DNA from: Enterobacter cancerogenus
Lineage (GTDB): Bacteria > Pseudomonadota > Gammaproteobacteria > Enterobacterales > Enterobacteriaceae
Length of the DNA: 64,000 nt
Direction: 5' to 3'
Assembly (NCBI RefSeq): GCF_019047785.1
Contig: NZ_CP077290.1
Coordinates: 1,922,001 to 1,986,000, forward strand
Shown: in pieces, positions 1 through 7,598 of the stretch
Layout of the letters: every line of letters starts with the position of its first letter
Numbering within the stretch: position 1 is the first letter of the stretch
Program-made: the position numbers and the translations under genes
The notes under the pieces: model-generated
Databases searched by the model: none
What the model saw: only the letters and a program-made list of their open reading frames with translations
Told to the model about the DNA's origin: nothing

Positions 1-466
1 CGATCTCAATGTCGGTATAGTCGCCCATCACTTTTGCCGCCTTCTCAAGCAGCTTCAGCATGACGTTTACGCCCACGCTAAAATTCGCCGCAAAGACAAT
101 CGCAATATCGCGCGAGGCATCCTGAATAGCCTGTTTACCGGCATCGTCAAAACCGGTGGTACCAATGACCATTCCTTTGCCGTGCTTACGGCAGAACGCC
201 AGATGGTTCAGCGTGCCTTCCGGGCGCGTGAAATCAATGAAGACGTCAAAGTCATCTTTTACTGCCTCAAGGCTGCTCTGCACGGTGACGCCCGTCTTCC
301 CTGCCCCCGCCAGCTCACCCGCGTCGGTTCCCAACAGCGACGAGCCTTCACGTTCCAGCGCCGCGCCAAGCGCCACGCCATCCAACTGAAGTGCCGCCTG
401 AATAAGCTGGCGACCCATACGTCCACCCGCGCCCGCTATAGCGACACGGATCTGTGCATCATGCAT
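1..466 (-). CDS. dapB: 4-hydroxy-tetrahydrodipicolinate reductase, N-terminal part (cut by window edge)
   Basis: DapB reduces hydroxy-tetrahydrodipicolinate with NAD(P)H in the diaminopimelate/lysine pathway in the cytoplasm. The reverse strand reads [20 protein letters not shown] from an ATG at 466-464, which is the DapB start with its GxGGRMG dinucleotide-binding loop. The stretch [15 protein letters not shown] and the [14 protein letters not shown] segment follow in frame. About 155 residues are present and the C-terminal tetrahydrodipicolinate-binding half lies beyond the left edge. The LacI-type gene upstream is on the same strand, 128 bp away, so dapB probably has its own promoter there. 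In E. coli dapB lies next to rihC and ispH; here the sugar cluster fills that gap. Confidence 0.96.
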   Translation of the reverse strand, partial: MHDAQIRVAIAGAGGRMGRQLIQAALQLDGVALGAALEREGSSLLGTDAGELAGAGKTGVTVQSSLEAVKDDFDVFIDFTRPEGTLNHLAFCRKHGKGMVIGTTGFDDAGKQAIQDASRDIAIVFAANFSVGVNVMLKLLEKAAKVMGDYTDIEI

Positions 467-594
467 AGTTATTCTCTTACGTTAAAATGATGTAAATCGT
501 TTTCAGAGTAACCAGCCCTCACGAAGGCTGCCACTAAAAACGCCCATAATTAGAAATTAATGTGAAACCGCAGCCGATATCAGTAAAAGACATA

Positions 595-1602
595 CTAACT
601 GAAACCGCATGATTCTCTGATCACCAGGGCAGGCGGCAGAATGATACGTTTCGGCGGCTCGTTATTGCCCTGAATTCGGCTGTAGAGCAGCTCTCCGGCT
701 TTACGACCTATCTCTTTTGCCGCCACCGATACAGTGGTGAGCGCAGGCTGAACCAGCGCCGCCTCGGTGATATCGTCAAACCCCACCAGGGCAAAATCAC
801 GCCCGACCTCGCGCCCCATTTTACGCAGCGCCTGCATCACGCCGAGCGCGACGATATCCTGATAACAGACCGCGGCGGTGATCGCCGGGAACTGGCGGAA
901 CAAACTCTCGGCTACCCGTGCGCCGTCGCTTTGGCTCGCCAGGCTGGGGACAATCCATCGCGGGTCCGCTGAAAGACCTTTTTCGAGCAACTTACTGGTA
1001 AAACCGCCAATACGCTGGGCACGCGTACCGGAACTCTGGCTCCCGCCGATAAAGGCAATATGCCGGTGTCCCAGGGCGAGCAGATGCGCGGTCGCCATCT
1101 GGGTGCCAAGAAAGTTGTCGGTACCGACAAAGTCGAAATCCGGATCGTTAACGGGCCGCACCACCATAATGGCGGGAATATTGCGACGCTTGAGGCTCTC
1201 AAAAAACGTCTGTGGCGTTTCGCGGGCCGCGCACAGCACCATACCGCACGCGTTATTACGCATCAGCGAATCGACAAACTTTTGCTGTCGCTCACCGGAC
1301 TCTTCACTGTTCGCCAGAAACAGCAGCATCTCGTGACGCTCAATCTCATGACTCAGCCCGGCCGTCATCTCGCCGTAAAAGGGGTTAGTAATATCGTGCA
1401 GAAGCAGCCCGACCTGGTTGCTGCTGCGGTTTCGAAGATTCGCCGCCGTCTGGTTATAGACATAACCCGCGTCATCCAGCGCTTTTAATACTCTTTCACG
1501 GGTGGCTTGCGAGATCCGCCCCCGGTTTCGCAAGACCATCGACACCGTGGCGGTCGACACGCCTGCTCGTTCAGCGACCTGCGCCAGCGTTACAGTTGTC
1601 AT
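595..1602 (-). CDS. LacI/GalR-family transcriptional regulator of the PTS/isomerase cluster
   Basis: This is a 335-residue LacI-type repressor. The N-terminus carries the helix-turn-helix TLAQVAERAGVSTATVSMVL and the hinge around residues 45-60. The rest is a periplasmic-binding-protein-like effector domain (GLLLHDITNPFYGEM, VGFDDITEAALVQPALTTV). It resembles MalI in overall layout, but the effector is unknown. I start it at ATG 1602-1600 because GGGAGG lies five bases upstream; an in-frame ATG at 1623 would add seven residues without a good ribosome binding site. It is divergent from the isomerase-PTS operon. Three copies of a LacI-type palindrome lie between the two, and a fourth lies in front of the cupin isomerase genes at 7.5 kb. 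I infer that it represses both transcripts and itself. Confidence 0.9.
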   Translation of the reverse strand: MTTVTLAQVAERAGVSTATVSMVLRNRGRISQATRERVLKALDDAGYVYNQTAANLRNRSSNQVGLLLHDITNPFYGEMTAGLSHEIERHEMLLFLANSEESGERQQKFVDSLMRNNACGMVLCAARETPQTFFESLKRRNIPAIMVVRPVNDPDFDFVGTDNFLGTQMATAHLLALGHRHIAFIGGSQSSGTRAQRIGGFTSKLLEKGLSADPRWIVPSLASQSDGARVAESLFRQFPAITAAVCYQDIVALGVMQALRKMGREVGRDFALVGFDDITEAALVQPALTTVSVAAKEIGRKAGELLYSRIQGNNEPPKRIILPPALVIRESCGFS

Positions 1603-1622
1603 TGTTCCTCCCTTATTCTTCA

Positions 1623-1642
1623 CAGATTAATCGAATAACCTG
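1623..1642. promoter_or_regulatory. Putative LacI-family operator O1
   Basis: CAGATTAATCGAATAACCTG is a near-perfect inverted repeat centred at 1632/1633. It is 20 bp upstream of the regulator start and matches the operators at 1745-1764 and 7503-7522. The position fits autoregulation. The assignment is inferred from symmetry and recurrence. Confidence 0.7.
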
Positions 1643-1659
1643 TTTTTTGTCTAATTCCC

Positions 1660-1675
1660 TGTGAAGCGGTTCACA
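1660..1675. promoter_or_regulatory. Putative CRP (cAMP receptor protein) site
   Basis: The sequence reads TGTGA-AGCGGT-TCACA, both half-sites matching the CRP consensus exactly with the proper six-base spacer. It lies between operator O1 and operator O2 in the divergent region, suggesting catabolite activation of the sugar operon. Confidence 0.75.
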
Positions 1676-1714
1676 CTCCCCGCCTTAAAACCGCCTTTCC
1701 TCGCCATTTTGCCA

Positions 1715-1731
1715 GGTTAATCGCGTTAACC
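1715..1731. promoter_or_regulatory. Putative LacI-family operator O2
   Basis: GGTTAATCGCGTTAACC is a perfect inverted repeat of GGTTAA arms around a five-base centre. It shares the arms of the other operators but has an odd-length centre, so it may bind more weakly or differently. It lies about 60 bp upstream of the isomerase start. Confidence 0.65.
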
Positions 1732-1744
1732 ACTCTTCCATCGT

Positions 1745-1764
1745 AAGGTTAATCGATTAATCTT
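1745..1764. promoter_or_regulatory. Putative LacI-family operator O3
   Basis: A 20-bp near-perfect palindrome (AAGGTTAATCG/ATTAATCTT) ends 25 bp before the isomerase ATG. It is almost the exact reverse complement of the site at 7503-7522. Its position close to the start codon fits a main repressor operator. Confidence 0.75.
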
Positions 1765-1789
1765 GTTTCAACGACAACGGAGTGAAACG

Positions 1790-3535
1790 ATGACTTATCC
1801 CCCTTATAACAAACATCCTGAAGTCTCTGTTCGGGGCTTTGACGCTCACGCATGGCGTGGGTGGAACGACATTATTACGGCGCTTAACACCAGGGTCCTG
1901 ACGTCCCGGAAAACCGTGCTGGTTATCGATTGCTATCCTGGCGTCCGTCTGGAGGAGCTGGAGCGTAATGTGCTTGCCCGGTTCGGCAACGCAGTGCGGA
2001 TAAACGTCGAAACGGCCCGCCGCGACGAGCACACGCTTAGCGAGATGCTGGCCCGCAACCTGACGGATGACCGCGTGTTTGGCGTGCTCTCCTGCCACCA
2101 GCTCGCCGAGTTTTTTGATGCCGAAGCATTAACGGCCCTGCAAAAGCAGGTGGCCGAGGCGGCGGGACTGGTGATTGTGTATGGCTCCGGTGCCGCTCTG
2201 GTCCATCCGGGCGATGTGCTGGTGTACGCCGATATGCCGCGCTGGGAAATTCAGCAGCGCATGCGCGCAGGCGAGCTGGGTAACTGGGGTATTGAAAACC
2301 TCACTGAAGATATGCTGCGCCGGTATAAACGCGCCTTTTTCGTTGAGTGGCGCGTCTTTGACCGACACAAAACGCCGCTGCTCAAGCGCTGTGATTTCCT
2401 GCTTGATACCACCCAGGCCGACGCACCGGCCATGGTCAGCGGCGAGGCACTTCGCGCGGGGCTTAAGCAGACCACACAGCAGCCGTTCCGCGTTGTCCCC
2501 TTCTTTGATCCCGGCGTCTGGGGCGGCCAGTGGATGAAACAACGATTCGATCTCGATCCAGCGAAGCCTAACTACGCATGGTGTTTTGACTGCGTGCCCG
2601 AGGAAAACAGCCTGCTGATGCGGTTTGGCGACGTTCGGATCGAGATCCCCTCCATTGATGTCGTTCTGTTGCAACCGCGCGCGCTGCTGGGCGAAAAGGT
2701 TCACGCCCGCTTCGGGGCCGAGTTCCCCATCCGCTTTGATTTTCTTGATACCGTCGGGGGGCAGAATCTGAGTTTTCAGGTGCATCCGCTGACGGAGTAC
2801 ATTCAGCAGCAGTTTGGCATGCATTACACCCAGGATGAGAGCTACTACATTCTCGACGCCGAGCCGGGGGCCGTGGTCTATCTCGGCACCCAAACAGGCA
2901 CCCGGCCTGAAGCGATGATGGACGATCTGCGCCAGGCCGCGCGGGGCGAAAAGCCGTTCGACGATGCACGCTTTGTGAATCAAATCCCCGCCAAAAAACA
3001 CGATCACTTTCTCATCCCGGCCGGAACCGTACATTGTTCAGGTGCCGGCACCATGGTGCTTGAGATCAGCGCCACCCCGTACATTTTCACCTTTAAGCTC
3101 TGGGACTGGGGCCGCCTGGGTCTTGATGGCTTACCGCGCCCGGTTCACCTCGATCACGGCGAGCAGGTTATCGACTGGCAGCGCGATACCCAATGGGTAA
3201 ATGACCACCTGGTCAACCGGATTGAACCGGTGGCGGAGGGTGAAGGCTGGCGTGAAGAACGAACCGGACTGCACGAACGTGAATTTATCGAAACACGCCG
3301 CCACTGGTTTAGCGGCCCGGTCGTTCACCACACTGAAGGCGGCGTCAACGTGCTTAATCTGGTTGAGGGCGACGAAGCGCGCGTCGACAGCCCGAGCGGC
3401 GCGTTTGAACCTTTCGTCGTGCATTACGCAGAGACGTTTATCATTCCTGCCGCCGTAGGGGAATACCGAATCACACCGTGGGGCAAAGGCTCAGGCCAGC
3501 AGCTCGCCACCGTTAAAGCCTGGGTCAGGGGGTAA
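1790..3535 (+). CDS. Class I mannose-6-phosphate isomerase-like protein with extra N-terminal domain
   Basis: The C-terminal part (about residues 240-581) is a type I phosphomannose isomerase-like cupin. It has NLSFQVHPLTEYIQQQFG, an ESYYILDAEPGA segment, and HFLIPAGTVHCSGAGTMVLE followed by FKLWDWGR, which supply the usual metal-binding His/Glu set. The N-terminal 230 residues look like a nucleotide-kinase-type alpha/beta fold (VLVIDCYPGV; VIVYGSGAALV; DVLVYADMP) but show no GxxxxGK[ST] P-loop. At 581 residues it is far longer than ManA (about 390). I start it at ATG 1790, preceded by CGGAGTG; the longer frame from 1763 runs through operator O3. It heads an operon with four PTS genes, the next starting 3 bp after its stop. 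The likely role is isomerisation of the incoming hexose 6-phosphate; the substrate is not known. Confidence 0.85.
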   Translation: MTYPPYNKHPEVSVRGFDAHAWRGWNDIITALNTRVLTSRKTVLVIDCYPGVRLEELERNVLARFGNAVRINVETARRDEHTLSEMLARNLTDDRVFGVLSCHQLAEFFDAEALTALQKQVAEAAGLVIVYGSGAALVHPGDVLVYADMPRWEIQQRMRAGELGNWGIENLTEDMLRRYKRAFFVEWRVFDRHKTPLLKRCDFLLDTTQADAPAMVSGEALRAGLKQTTQQPFRVVPFFDPGVWGGQWMKQRFDLDPAKPNYAWCFDCVPEENSLLMRFGDVRIEIPSIDVVLLQPRALLGEKVHARFGAEFPIRFDFLDTVGGQNLSFQVHPLTEYIQQQFGMHYTQDESYYILDAEPGAVVYLGTQTGTRPEAMMDDLRQAARGEKPFDDARFVNQIPAKKHDHFLIPAGTVHCSGAGTMVLEISATPYIFTFKLWDWGRLGLDGLPRPVHLDHGEQVIDWQRDTQWVNDHLVNRIEPVAEGEGWREERTGLHEREFIETRRHWFSGPVVHHTEGGVNVLNLVEGDEARVDSPSGAFEPFVVHYAETFIIPAAVGEYRITPWGKGSGQQLATVKAWVRG

Positions 3536-3537
3536 GC

Positions 3538-3966
3538 ATGATTAACATCATTGTGGCCTCTCACGGGCCGATGGCAAACGCGATGCTCGACAGCGCCCGC
3601 ATGGTTTACGGCGATCTGCCCTACTGCTATGCCGTTACGCTCACCGGTGAGGCGGGAATTGAAGGCTTTAAGCAGAACTTTGCCCGCGTGCTGGCTCAGG
3701 CCTCACAACACGCAGAGGGTGTACTGGTGCTGTGCGATATGCAAAGCGGCACGCCGTGGAACGTCGCCAGCAGCGCCGCCTTTTCGCCAGACACCACGCC
3801 GCCGGTGGCGGTGCTGGGCGGGGTAAATCTGCCGATGCTGCTGCAAACCGATGAGATCCACGCGCTTGCCGACGTGGACGCCGCGGCCAGCCTGCTGCTG
3901 GCGCTCACCCAACCCACGCTGGTGGTAGCTGCTCCCGCTTCTGCCGTGCAATCCGACGACTTTTGA
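3538..3966 (+). CDS. PTS mannose/fructose/sorbose-family component IIA
   Basis: This 142-residue protein matches the mannose-family EIIA domain. It opens MINIIVASHGPMANAMLDSA, where His9 is the expected phosphorylation site receiving phosphate from HPr. VLCDMQSGTPWNVASSAA and VLGGVNLPMLLQ are the family's characteristic segments. It is a free-standing IIA, unlike E. coli ManX where IIA and IIB are fused. The start lies 2 bp after the upstream stop with AGGGGG as ribosome binding site. The tail after about residue 128 is low-complexity Ala/Val-rich. Confidence 0.93.
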   Translation: MINIIVASHGPMANAMLDSARMVYGDLPYCYAVTLTGEAGIEGFKQNFARVLAQASQHAEGVLVLCDMQSGTPWNVASSAAFSPDTTPPVAVLGGVNLPMLLQTDEIHALADVDAAASLLLALTQPTLVVAAPASAVQSDDF

Positions 3967-3976
3967 GGACTCCACT

Positions 3977-4471
3977 ATGAGCATTTCTTTTGTACGCATC
4001 GATGACCGCGTGATCCACGGGCAGCTCATCACACGCTGGGCCAAAGAGCTGCCCTGCGACGGTATCGTGGCCATTGACGACGCCGTGGCGGCCGATCCCC
4101 TTCTCTCTTCCGTCATGAAAGGTGCCGTCTCCGACACCAAAGTCTGGCTTTTTGATACCGCAACGGCGATTGAAAAATTGCCGAAGGTCATCGCCAGCGA
4201 CAAGCGCTATTTCGTTATTGGCAAATCGCCCCTCACCCTGCAGCGCATTGAACAGGCCGGTATCAGCCTGAAAAACAGTAACGGCAAAATCAACGTTGGC
4301 CCGATGAGCGCCCGCGCGGAGACCACCACTATTGGCCCGAACCAGTCGGTCAACGCAGAGGAGATCGCGGCGTTTGACTGGCTTAACGCTCAGGGGCATC
4401 TCATTGAATTTCGGCTGGTACCGGATGCCAGCAGCTACAGCTGGCAGGATGCCCGGCAAAAGCTGAAATAA
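3977..4471 (+). CDS. PTS mannose/fructose/sorbose-family component IIB
   Basis: This 164-residue EIIB opens MSISFVRIDDRVIHGQLITR, the hallmark of mannose-class IIB, with His15 as the phosphorylated residue. NVGPMSARAETTTIGPNQSV and the C-terminal FRLVPDASS segment also fit the family. It transfers phosphate from IIA to the sugar brought in by IIC/IID at the inner membrane. Its start follows TGAGGA ten bases after the IIA stop, so the genes are tightly coupled. Confidence 0.94.
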   Translation: MSISFVRIDDRVIHGQLITRWAKELPCDGIVAIDDAVAADPLLSSVMKGAVSDTKVWLFDTATAIEKLPKVIASDKRYFVIGKSPLTLQRIEQAGISLKNSNGKINVGPMSARAETTTIGPNQSVNAEEIAAFDWLNAQGHLIEFRLVPDASSYSWQDARQKLK

Positions 4472-4478
4472 GGAGCGA

Positions 4479-5279
4479 ATGATGATTATCGAAGCGGCAT
4501 TAATTGGCGTGCTCTGTTATCTGGGCGCGCTGAGCAGTCCCTGGCTGCTGGGCCTAACCGGCGGCTGGTATTTGATCACCCGCCCGCTGGTGTCAGGCAT
4601 GCTGGTGGGCATTATCCTTGGCGATATTAAGACCGGGATCATGATTGGCGTGGCGGTGCAGGCAGTCTATATCGCCATGGTGACGCCGGGCGGGTCGATG
4701 CCCGCCGACCTGAACTTTGTCGCCTACCCGGCCATTGCGCTGGGTATTCTGTCGGGTAAAGGCCCGGAAGTGGCGGTGGCGCTGGCGGCTACGATCGGCA
4801 TTGCCGGGACCATTCTGTTTAATATGATGATGGTGCTGAACTCCTTCTGGAACCATCGCGCGGATAACGCCCTTGAGCGCGGCGACGAGCGGGGGATCTA
4901 TCTGAACAGCGCCATCTGGCCCCAGGCGACCAACTTTATTCTGCGTTTTGTTCCGACGTTCATTGCCGTCTACTTCGGCGCGCAGTATATCAGCGGCATC
5001 ATGGACAGCCTGCCAGCCGTGGTGCTGTCTACCATGAACGTTTTAGGTGGGATCTTGCCCGCCGTCGGTATCGCTATCCTGCTCAAGCAGATCATCAAAG
5101 ACTACAGCATGCTGATCTACTTTCTGGTGGGCTTCGTCTGCATCGTTTTCCTGAAGCTCAACATGGTTGCGCTGGTCATCGTTGGCGCGCTGCTGGCGCT
5201 GATCCACTATAACTACAAACCGGAATCCGCAAAGGCCGTCGCCTCTGCGCCGGTCGTCGATGACGAGGACGAATTCTGA
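4479..5279 (+). CDS. PTS mannose/fructose/sorbose-family component IIC
   Basis: This is the IIC membrane channel subunit (266 residues) with many hydrophobic segments. The signature GGWYLITRPLVSGMLVGIIL and MIGVAVQAVYIAMVTPGGSMPAD occur near residues 25-90. It forms the translocation path with IID. GGAG at 4472-4475 directly follows the IIB stop, so the second of two tandem ATG codons (4482) has better spacing than 4479; the difference is one residue. The C-terminus ends in an acidic DDEDEF tail. Its stop TGA overlaps the IID ATG by one base (TGATG), which implies translational coupling. Confidence 0.93.
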   Translation: MMIIEAALIGVLCYLGALSSPWLLGLTGGWYLITRPLVSGMLVGIILGDIKTGIMIGVAVQAVYIAMVTPGGSMPADLNFVAYPAIALGILSGKGPEVAVALAATIGIAGTILFNMMMVLNSFWNHRADNALERGDERGIYLNSAIWPQATNFILRFVPTFIAVYFGAQYISGIMDSLPAVVLSTMNVLGGILPAVGIAILLKQIIKDYSMLIYFLVGFVCIVFLKLNMVALVIVGALLALIHYNYKPESAKAVASAPVVDDEDEF

Positions 5280-6097
5280 TGGAAGAACGTAAACTGACCC
5301 GTAAGGATCTGCGCCGCTGCTGGCGAGCATGGATGATGCACAACCTGTCGTCGATGAGCTTTGAGCGCCTTGAGTCATTCGGATTCTGCCTGAGCATGCT
5401 GCCGGTCGCCAAAAAACTCTACCCGGACGCCGACCAGCGGCGGGAAATGCTGCGTCGCCACGCCTCTTTCTACAATACCGAGCCGCAGATTGGTGCCATT
5501 GTTAACGGGATGGCGCTGGGCCTTGAAGAGAAAAAGGCCAACGGTGAGCCTATCGATGGTGAGACGATCAATACCCTCAAGGTTGGCCTGATGGGGCCGA
5601 TCGCCGGGATCGGCGATTCGATGATCCCCGGCATGTTGATCCCTATTCTGCTCAGCATCGGTATGGCGCTGGCGGCAGGCGGTAACGCCCTGGGACCGTT
5701 GTTCTACATAGTGGCCTGGCTTGCCATTATCATACCTGGCTCCTGGTTCTTGTTCCTGAAGGGTTACCAGATGGGATCCGGTTCTGTTGAAATGCTGGTG
5801 AGCAGCAAATCGACCCGCCTGCGCGAAGCGCTGTCCCTGCTGGGTGTTTTTGTGATGGGTGGCGTCGCGGCAAGCTATGTGAAGCTGGGCACCGGGCTGG
5901 AGTTCATCACCAAAGATGGGGTTAATATCCATGTTCAGCAGATGCTCGACGGGATTTTCCCGCAGCTGCTGCCGCTGGTGGTGGTACTGAGCACCTGGTA
6001 CCTGATGGCGAAACGCGGTGTGTCACCGGTTAAGGCGATGCTGCTCCTGCTGGTCCTGGCTGCCGCTGGCGTGGCGTCGGGGCTTTTTGCCGGATAA
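5279..6097 (+). CDS. PTS mannose/fructose/sorbose-family component IID
   Basis: This 272-residue IID has the family pattern LTRKDLRRCWRAWMMHNLSS at the N-terminus, LRRHASFYNTEPQIGAIVNG and the TLKVGLMGPIAGIGDSMIPG loop. Several C-terminal membrane segments follow, the last ending at the C-terminus. It works with IIC to bind and transport the sugar. It is the last gene of the operon; a strong hairpin with a T-run begins about 10 bp after its stop. Confidence 0.94.
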   Translation: MEERKLTRKDLRRCWRAWMMHNLSSMSFERLESFGFCLSMLPVAKKLYPDADQRREMLRRHASFYNTEPQIGAIVNGMALGLEEKKANGEPIDGETINTLKVGLMGPIAGIGDSMIPGMLIPILLSIGMALAAGGNALGPLFYIVAWLAIIIPGSWFLFLKGYQMGSGSVEMLVSSKSTRLREALSLLGVFVMGGVAASYVKLGTGLEFITKDGVNIHVQQMLDGIFPQLLPLVVVLSTWYLMAKRGVSPVKAMLLLLVLAAAGVASGLFAG

Positions 6098-6107
6098 TGC
6101 TTGCGAT

Positions 6108-6137
6108 AACCGGGGCCAACTGGCCCCGGTTTTTTTA
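6108..6137 (+). terminator. Rho-independent terminator of the isomerase-PTS operon
   Basis: ACCGGGGCCA and TGGCCCCGGT form a 10-bp perfect stem around a very short loop, followed by seven T. The convergent cupin gene ends inside the T-run at 6135. Confidence 0.9.
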
Positions 6138-6905
6138 TGGGTGAAAATTCTGCCACAGCGCGGCGACTTTATCGGGCCGGGAGATAAACTGAAAGCGCGC
6201 CGGATCGGCAATAAACTGCTGGTAAATGGGCTCCGCAGTAATACCAAACTCATCATACCGACGCGGCGTGATGACCTGTAACCGTCCCGGCGCATAGCGT
6301 GGGTTATGCTGCCAGACGACCTGCCGGTCCTGCATCAGCGGATACCAGGCCAGCCCTTTATGGGCCCGCACGGCCTCGTACTCAAAACCATATTCCCGGT
6401 CGCACCAGGCGCCAAACGTCAGCGGAACATCCGGATCGGCGGAGAGTGTGGCATGGCCCCAGCCCGGTGGAACCAGCACCTTCTCGCCTTCGTGAGCGAT
6501 CACGGCAAAGCAGCGGCCCGGATCGTTTTCAACCCGCTCCTGCATATAAATAATGGCGGTCCCCTGCCAGATCTCATACAGCTCTGGCGGCGACCAGCCG
6601 CTGTGCTGGCTGATGCGATGAACATGCCCCTGGCTGCGCACGGGCTCGTCGCCAAGCTGTCCGGCGGCATAGGTCACCACGCCAAACAGCAGCATCCGTT
6701 TGCTCAGCTCATCCCTGTCCTGCATTCGCGCCACGTCCATCGCAATAGCGTACACCTCTTCCGGCCCCTGACAGTCCGGATCGCGCAGCGACGAGCGGAT
6801 CTGATCCAGACGGCGGATCTCCGGCATCGGGCCTGTGACCTCTTCTCCGTATGAAAAGCCGAGCGGCCGATGATGTATCTGCATATCCAGCCCGTAATTA
6901 GCCAT
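6135..6905 (-). CDS. Cupin-type glucose-6-phosphate isomerase-like protein, second copy
   Basis: This 256-residue protein resembles the archaeal-type (cupin) glucose-6-phosphate isomerase family. The metal site is visible as SQGHVHRISQHSGWSPPELYE (two His and a Glu) and VLVPPGWGHATLSA (another His), separated by the usual beta strands. It has about 110 N-terminal residues of extra helical sequence before the cupin and a further 60 after it. I start it at ATG 6905, preceded by TGAGGTG; the start overlaps the end of the upstream gene in ATGGCTAA, so the two are translationally coupled. An ATG at 6917 would add four residues. Whether it is an active isomerase or a partner of the upstream paralogue is unknown. 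Confidence 0.8.
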   Translation of the reverse strand: MANYGLDMQIHHRPLGFSYGEEVTGPMPEIRRLDQIRSSLRDPDCQGPEEVYAIAMDVARMQDRDELSKRMLLFGVVTYAAGQLGDEPVRSQGHVHRISQHSGWSPPELYEIWQGTAIIYMQERVENDPGRCFAVIAHEGEKVLVPPGWGHATLSADPDVPLTFGAWCDREYGFEYEAVRAHKGLAWYPLMQDRQVVWQHNPRYAPGRLQVITPRRYDEFGITAEPIYQQFIADPARFQFISRPDKVAALWQNFHP

Positions 6906-7461
6906 GCTGCACCTCACGCACCAGGATGTCGCCGTCCACCTCCGTCACCCTCAGCGCAAAACCCTGCTGAAGAGCCGCATAATCATGCCCGGCGACTGTC
7001 GGCCAGACCGCCAGCGCGGAGAGTACCTCCGTGCCGGTGTTAATCAGACGATGTGCGGTAAAGCCGGGAATGACGTGTACCGAACCGGCGTTCACGGGTT
7101 CCAGCCACGCCTTGCCGCTCTCTGATTGCAGCAGCAGCAATCCCGTCCCGCGCAGCCCGAGATAGACTTCCCCCTGCTCCCGGCGCGCGTGGAAGTGGCC
7201 GCGGGTCATAAAGAATTCATTGCCGACTTTTCCGGGCTGAAGATGGGTTACGCCAGTGAACAGGCTGCCTTCGACCGTCTTACCGTCGAGGATTTCAACG
7301 TCGTAAACGGGCCGTTGCGGGTCGCCGTTCTGCCAGGCGTCAGTGCAGGCAAACACGCCAGCCAGATCGGCAATGCGCGTCGTTTTACGCAGGATATGAC
7401 CCTGCGCGAACGCGCCGGTCTGCCAGTCCACCTGCGGTGGCTGGATAATGTCAGGTTTCAT
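6898..7461 (-). CDS. Cupin-type glucose-6-phosphate isomerase-like protein, first copy
   Basis: A 187-residue cupin isomerase of the archaeal-type phosphoglucose isomerase family. The pattern FFMTRGHFHARREQGEVYLGL gives the GHxHxxxxxxE metal ligands, and SVHVIPGFTAHRLINTG the second motif with its His. Such enzymes interconvert glucose 6-phosphate and fructose 6-phosphate. I start it at ATG 7461 with GGAG seven bases upstream; the open frame extends further to 7584, but that extension crosses the operator and the ispH terminator. It is transcribed toward the PTS operon and ends overlapping the second cupin gene. A copy of the LacI-type operator lies about 42 bp upstream, tying it to the regulator at 1 kb. 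Confidence 0.85.
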   Translation of the reverse strand: MKPDIIQPPQVDWQTGAFAQGHILRKTTRIADLAGVFACTDAWQNGDPQRPVYDVEILDGKTVEGSLFTGVTHLQPGKVGNEFFMTRGHFHARREQGEVYLGLRGTGLLLLQSESGKAWLEPVNAGSVHVIPGFTAHRLINTGTEVLSALAVWPTVAGHDYAALQQGFALRVTEVDGDILVREVQHG

Positions 7462-7502
7462 ATGTGTCTCCGGCCCGAGGAGAAAAGCCTGAAAAGCATA
7501 GC

Positions 7503-7522
7503 AGATTAATCGATTAACCTTG
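7503..7522. promoter_or_regulatory. Putative LacI-family operator O4, upstream of the cupin isomerase pair
   Basis: AGATTAATCGATTAACCTTG almost exactly repeats operator O3 in reverse complement and shares its TTAATCGATTAA core. It lies 42 bp before the first cupin gene, 5.7 kb away from the regulator. Confidence 0.75.
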
Positions 7523-7552
7523 TGATGCCGTGCCGGAATTGCGCCGTGGATC

Positions 7553-7580
7553 AAAAAAGCCAGGCACCGGGCCTGGCTTT
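7553..7580 (-). terminator. Rho-independent terminator of the ribF-ispH operon
   Basis: Read on the minus strand, AGCCAGGC and GCCTGGCT form an 8-bp stem followed by six T. It starts about 20 bp after the ispH stop. Confidence 0.88.
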
Positions 7581-7598
7581 GCATTCATTAAAACTCAG

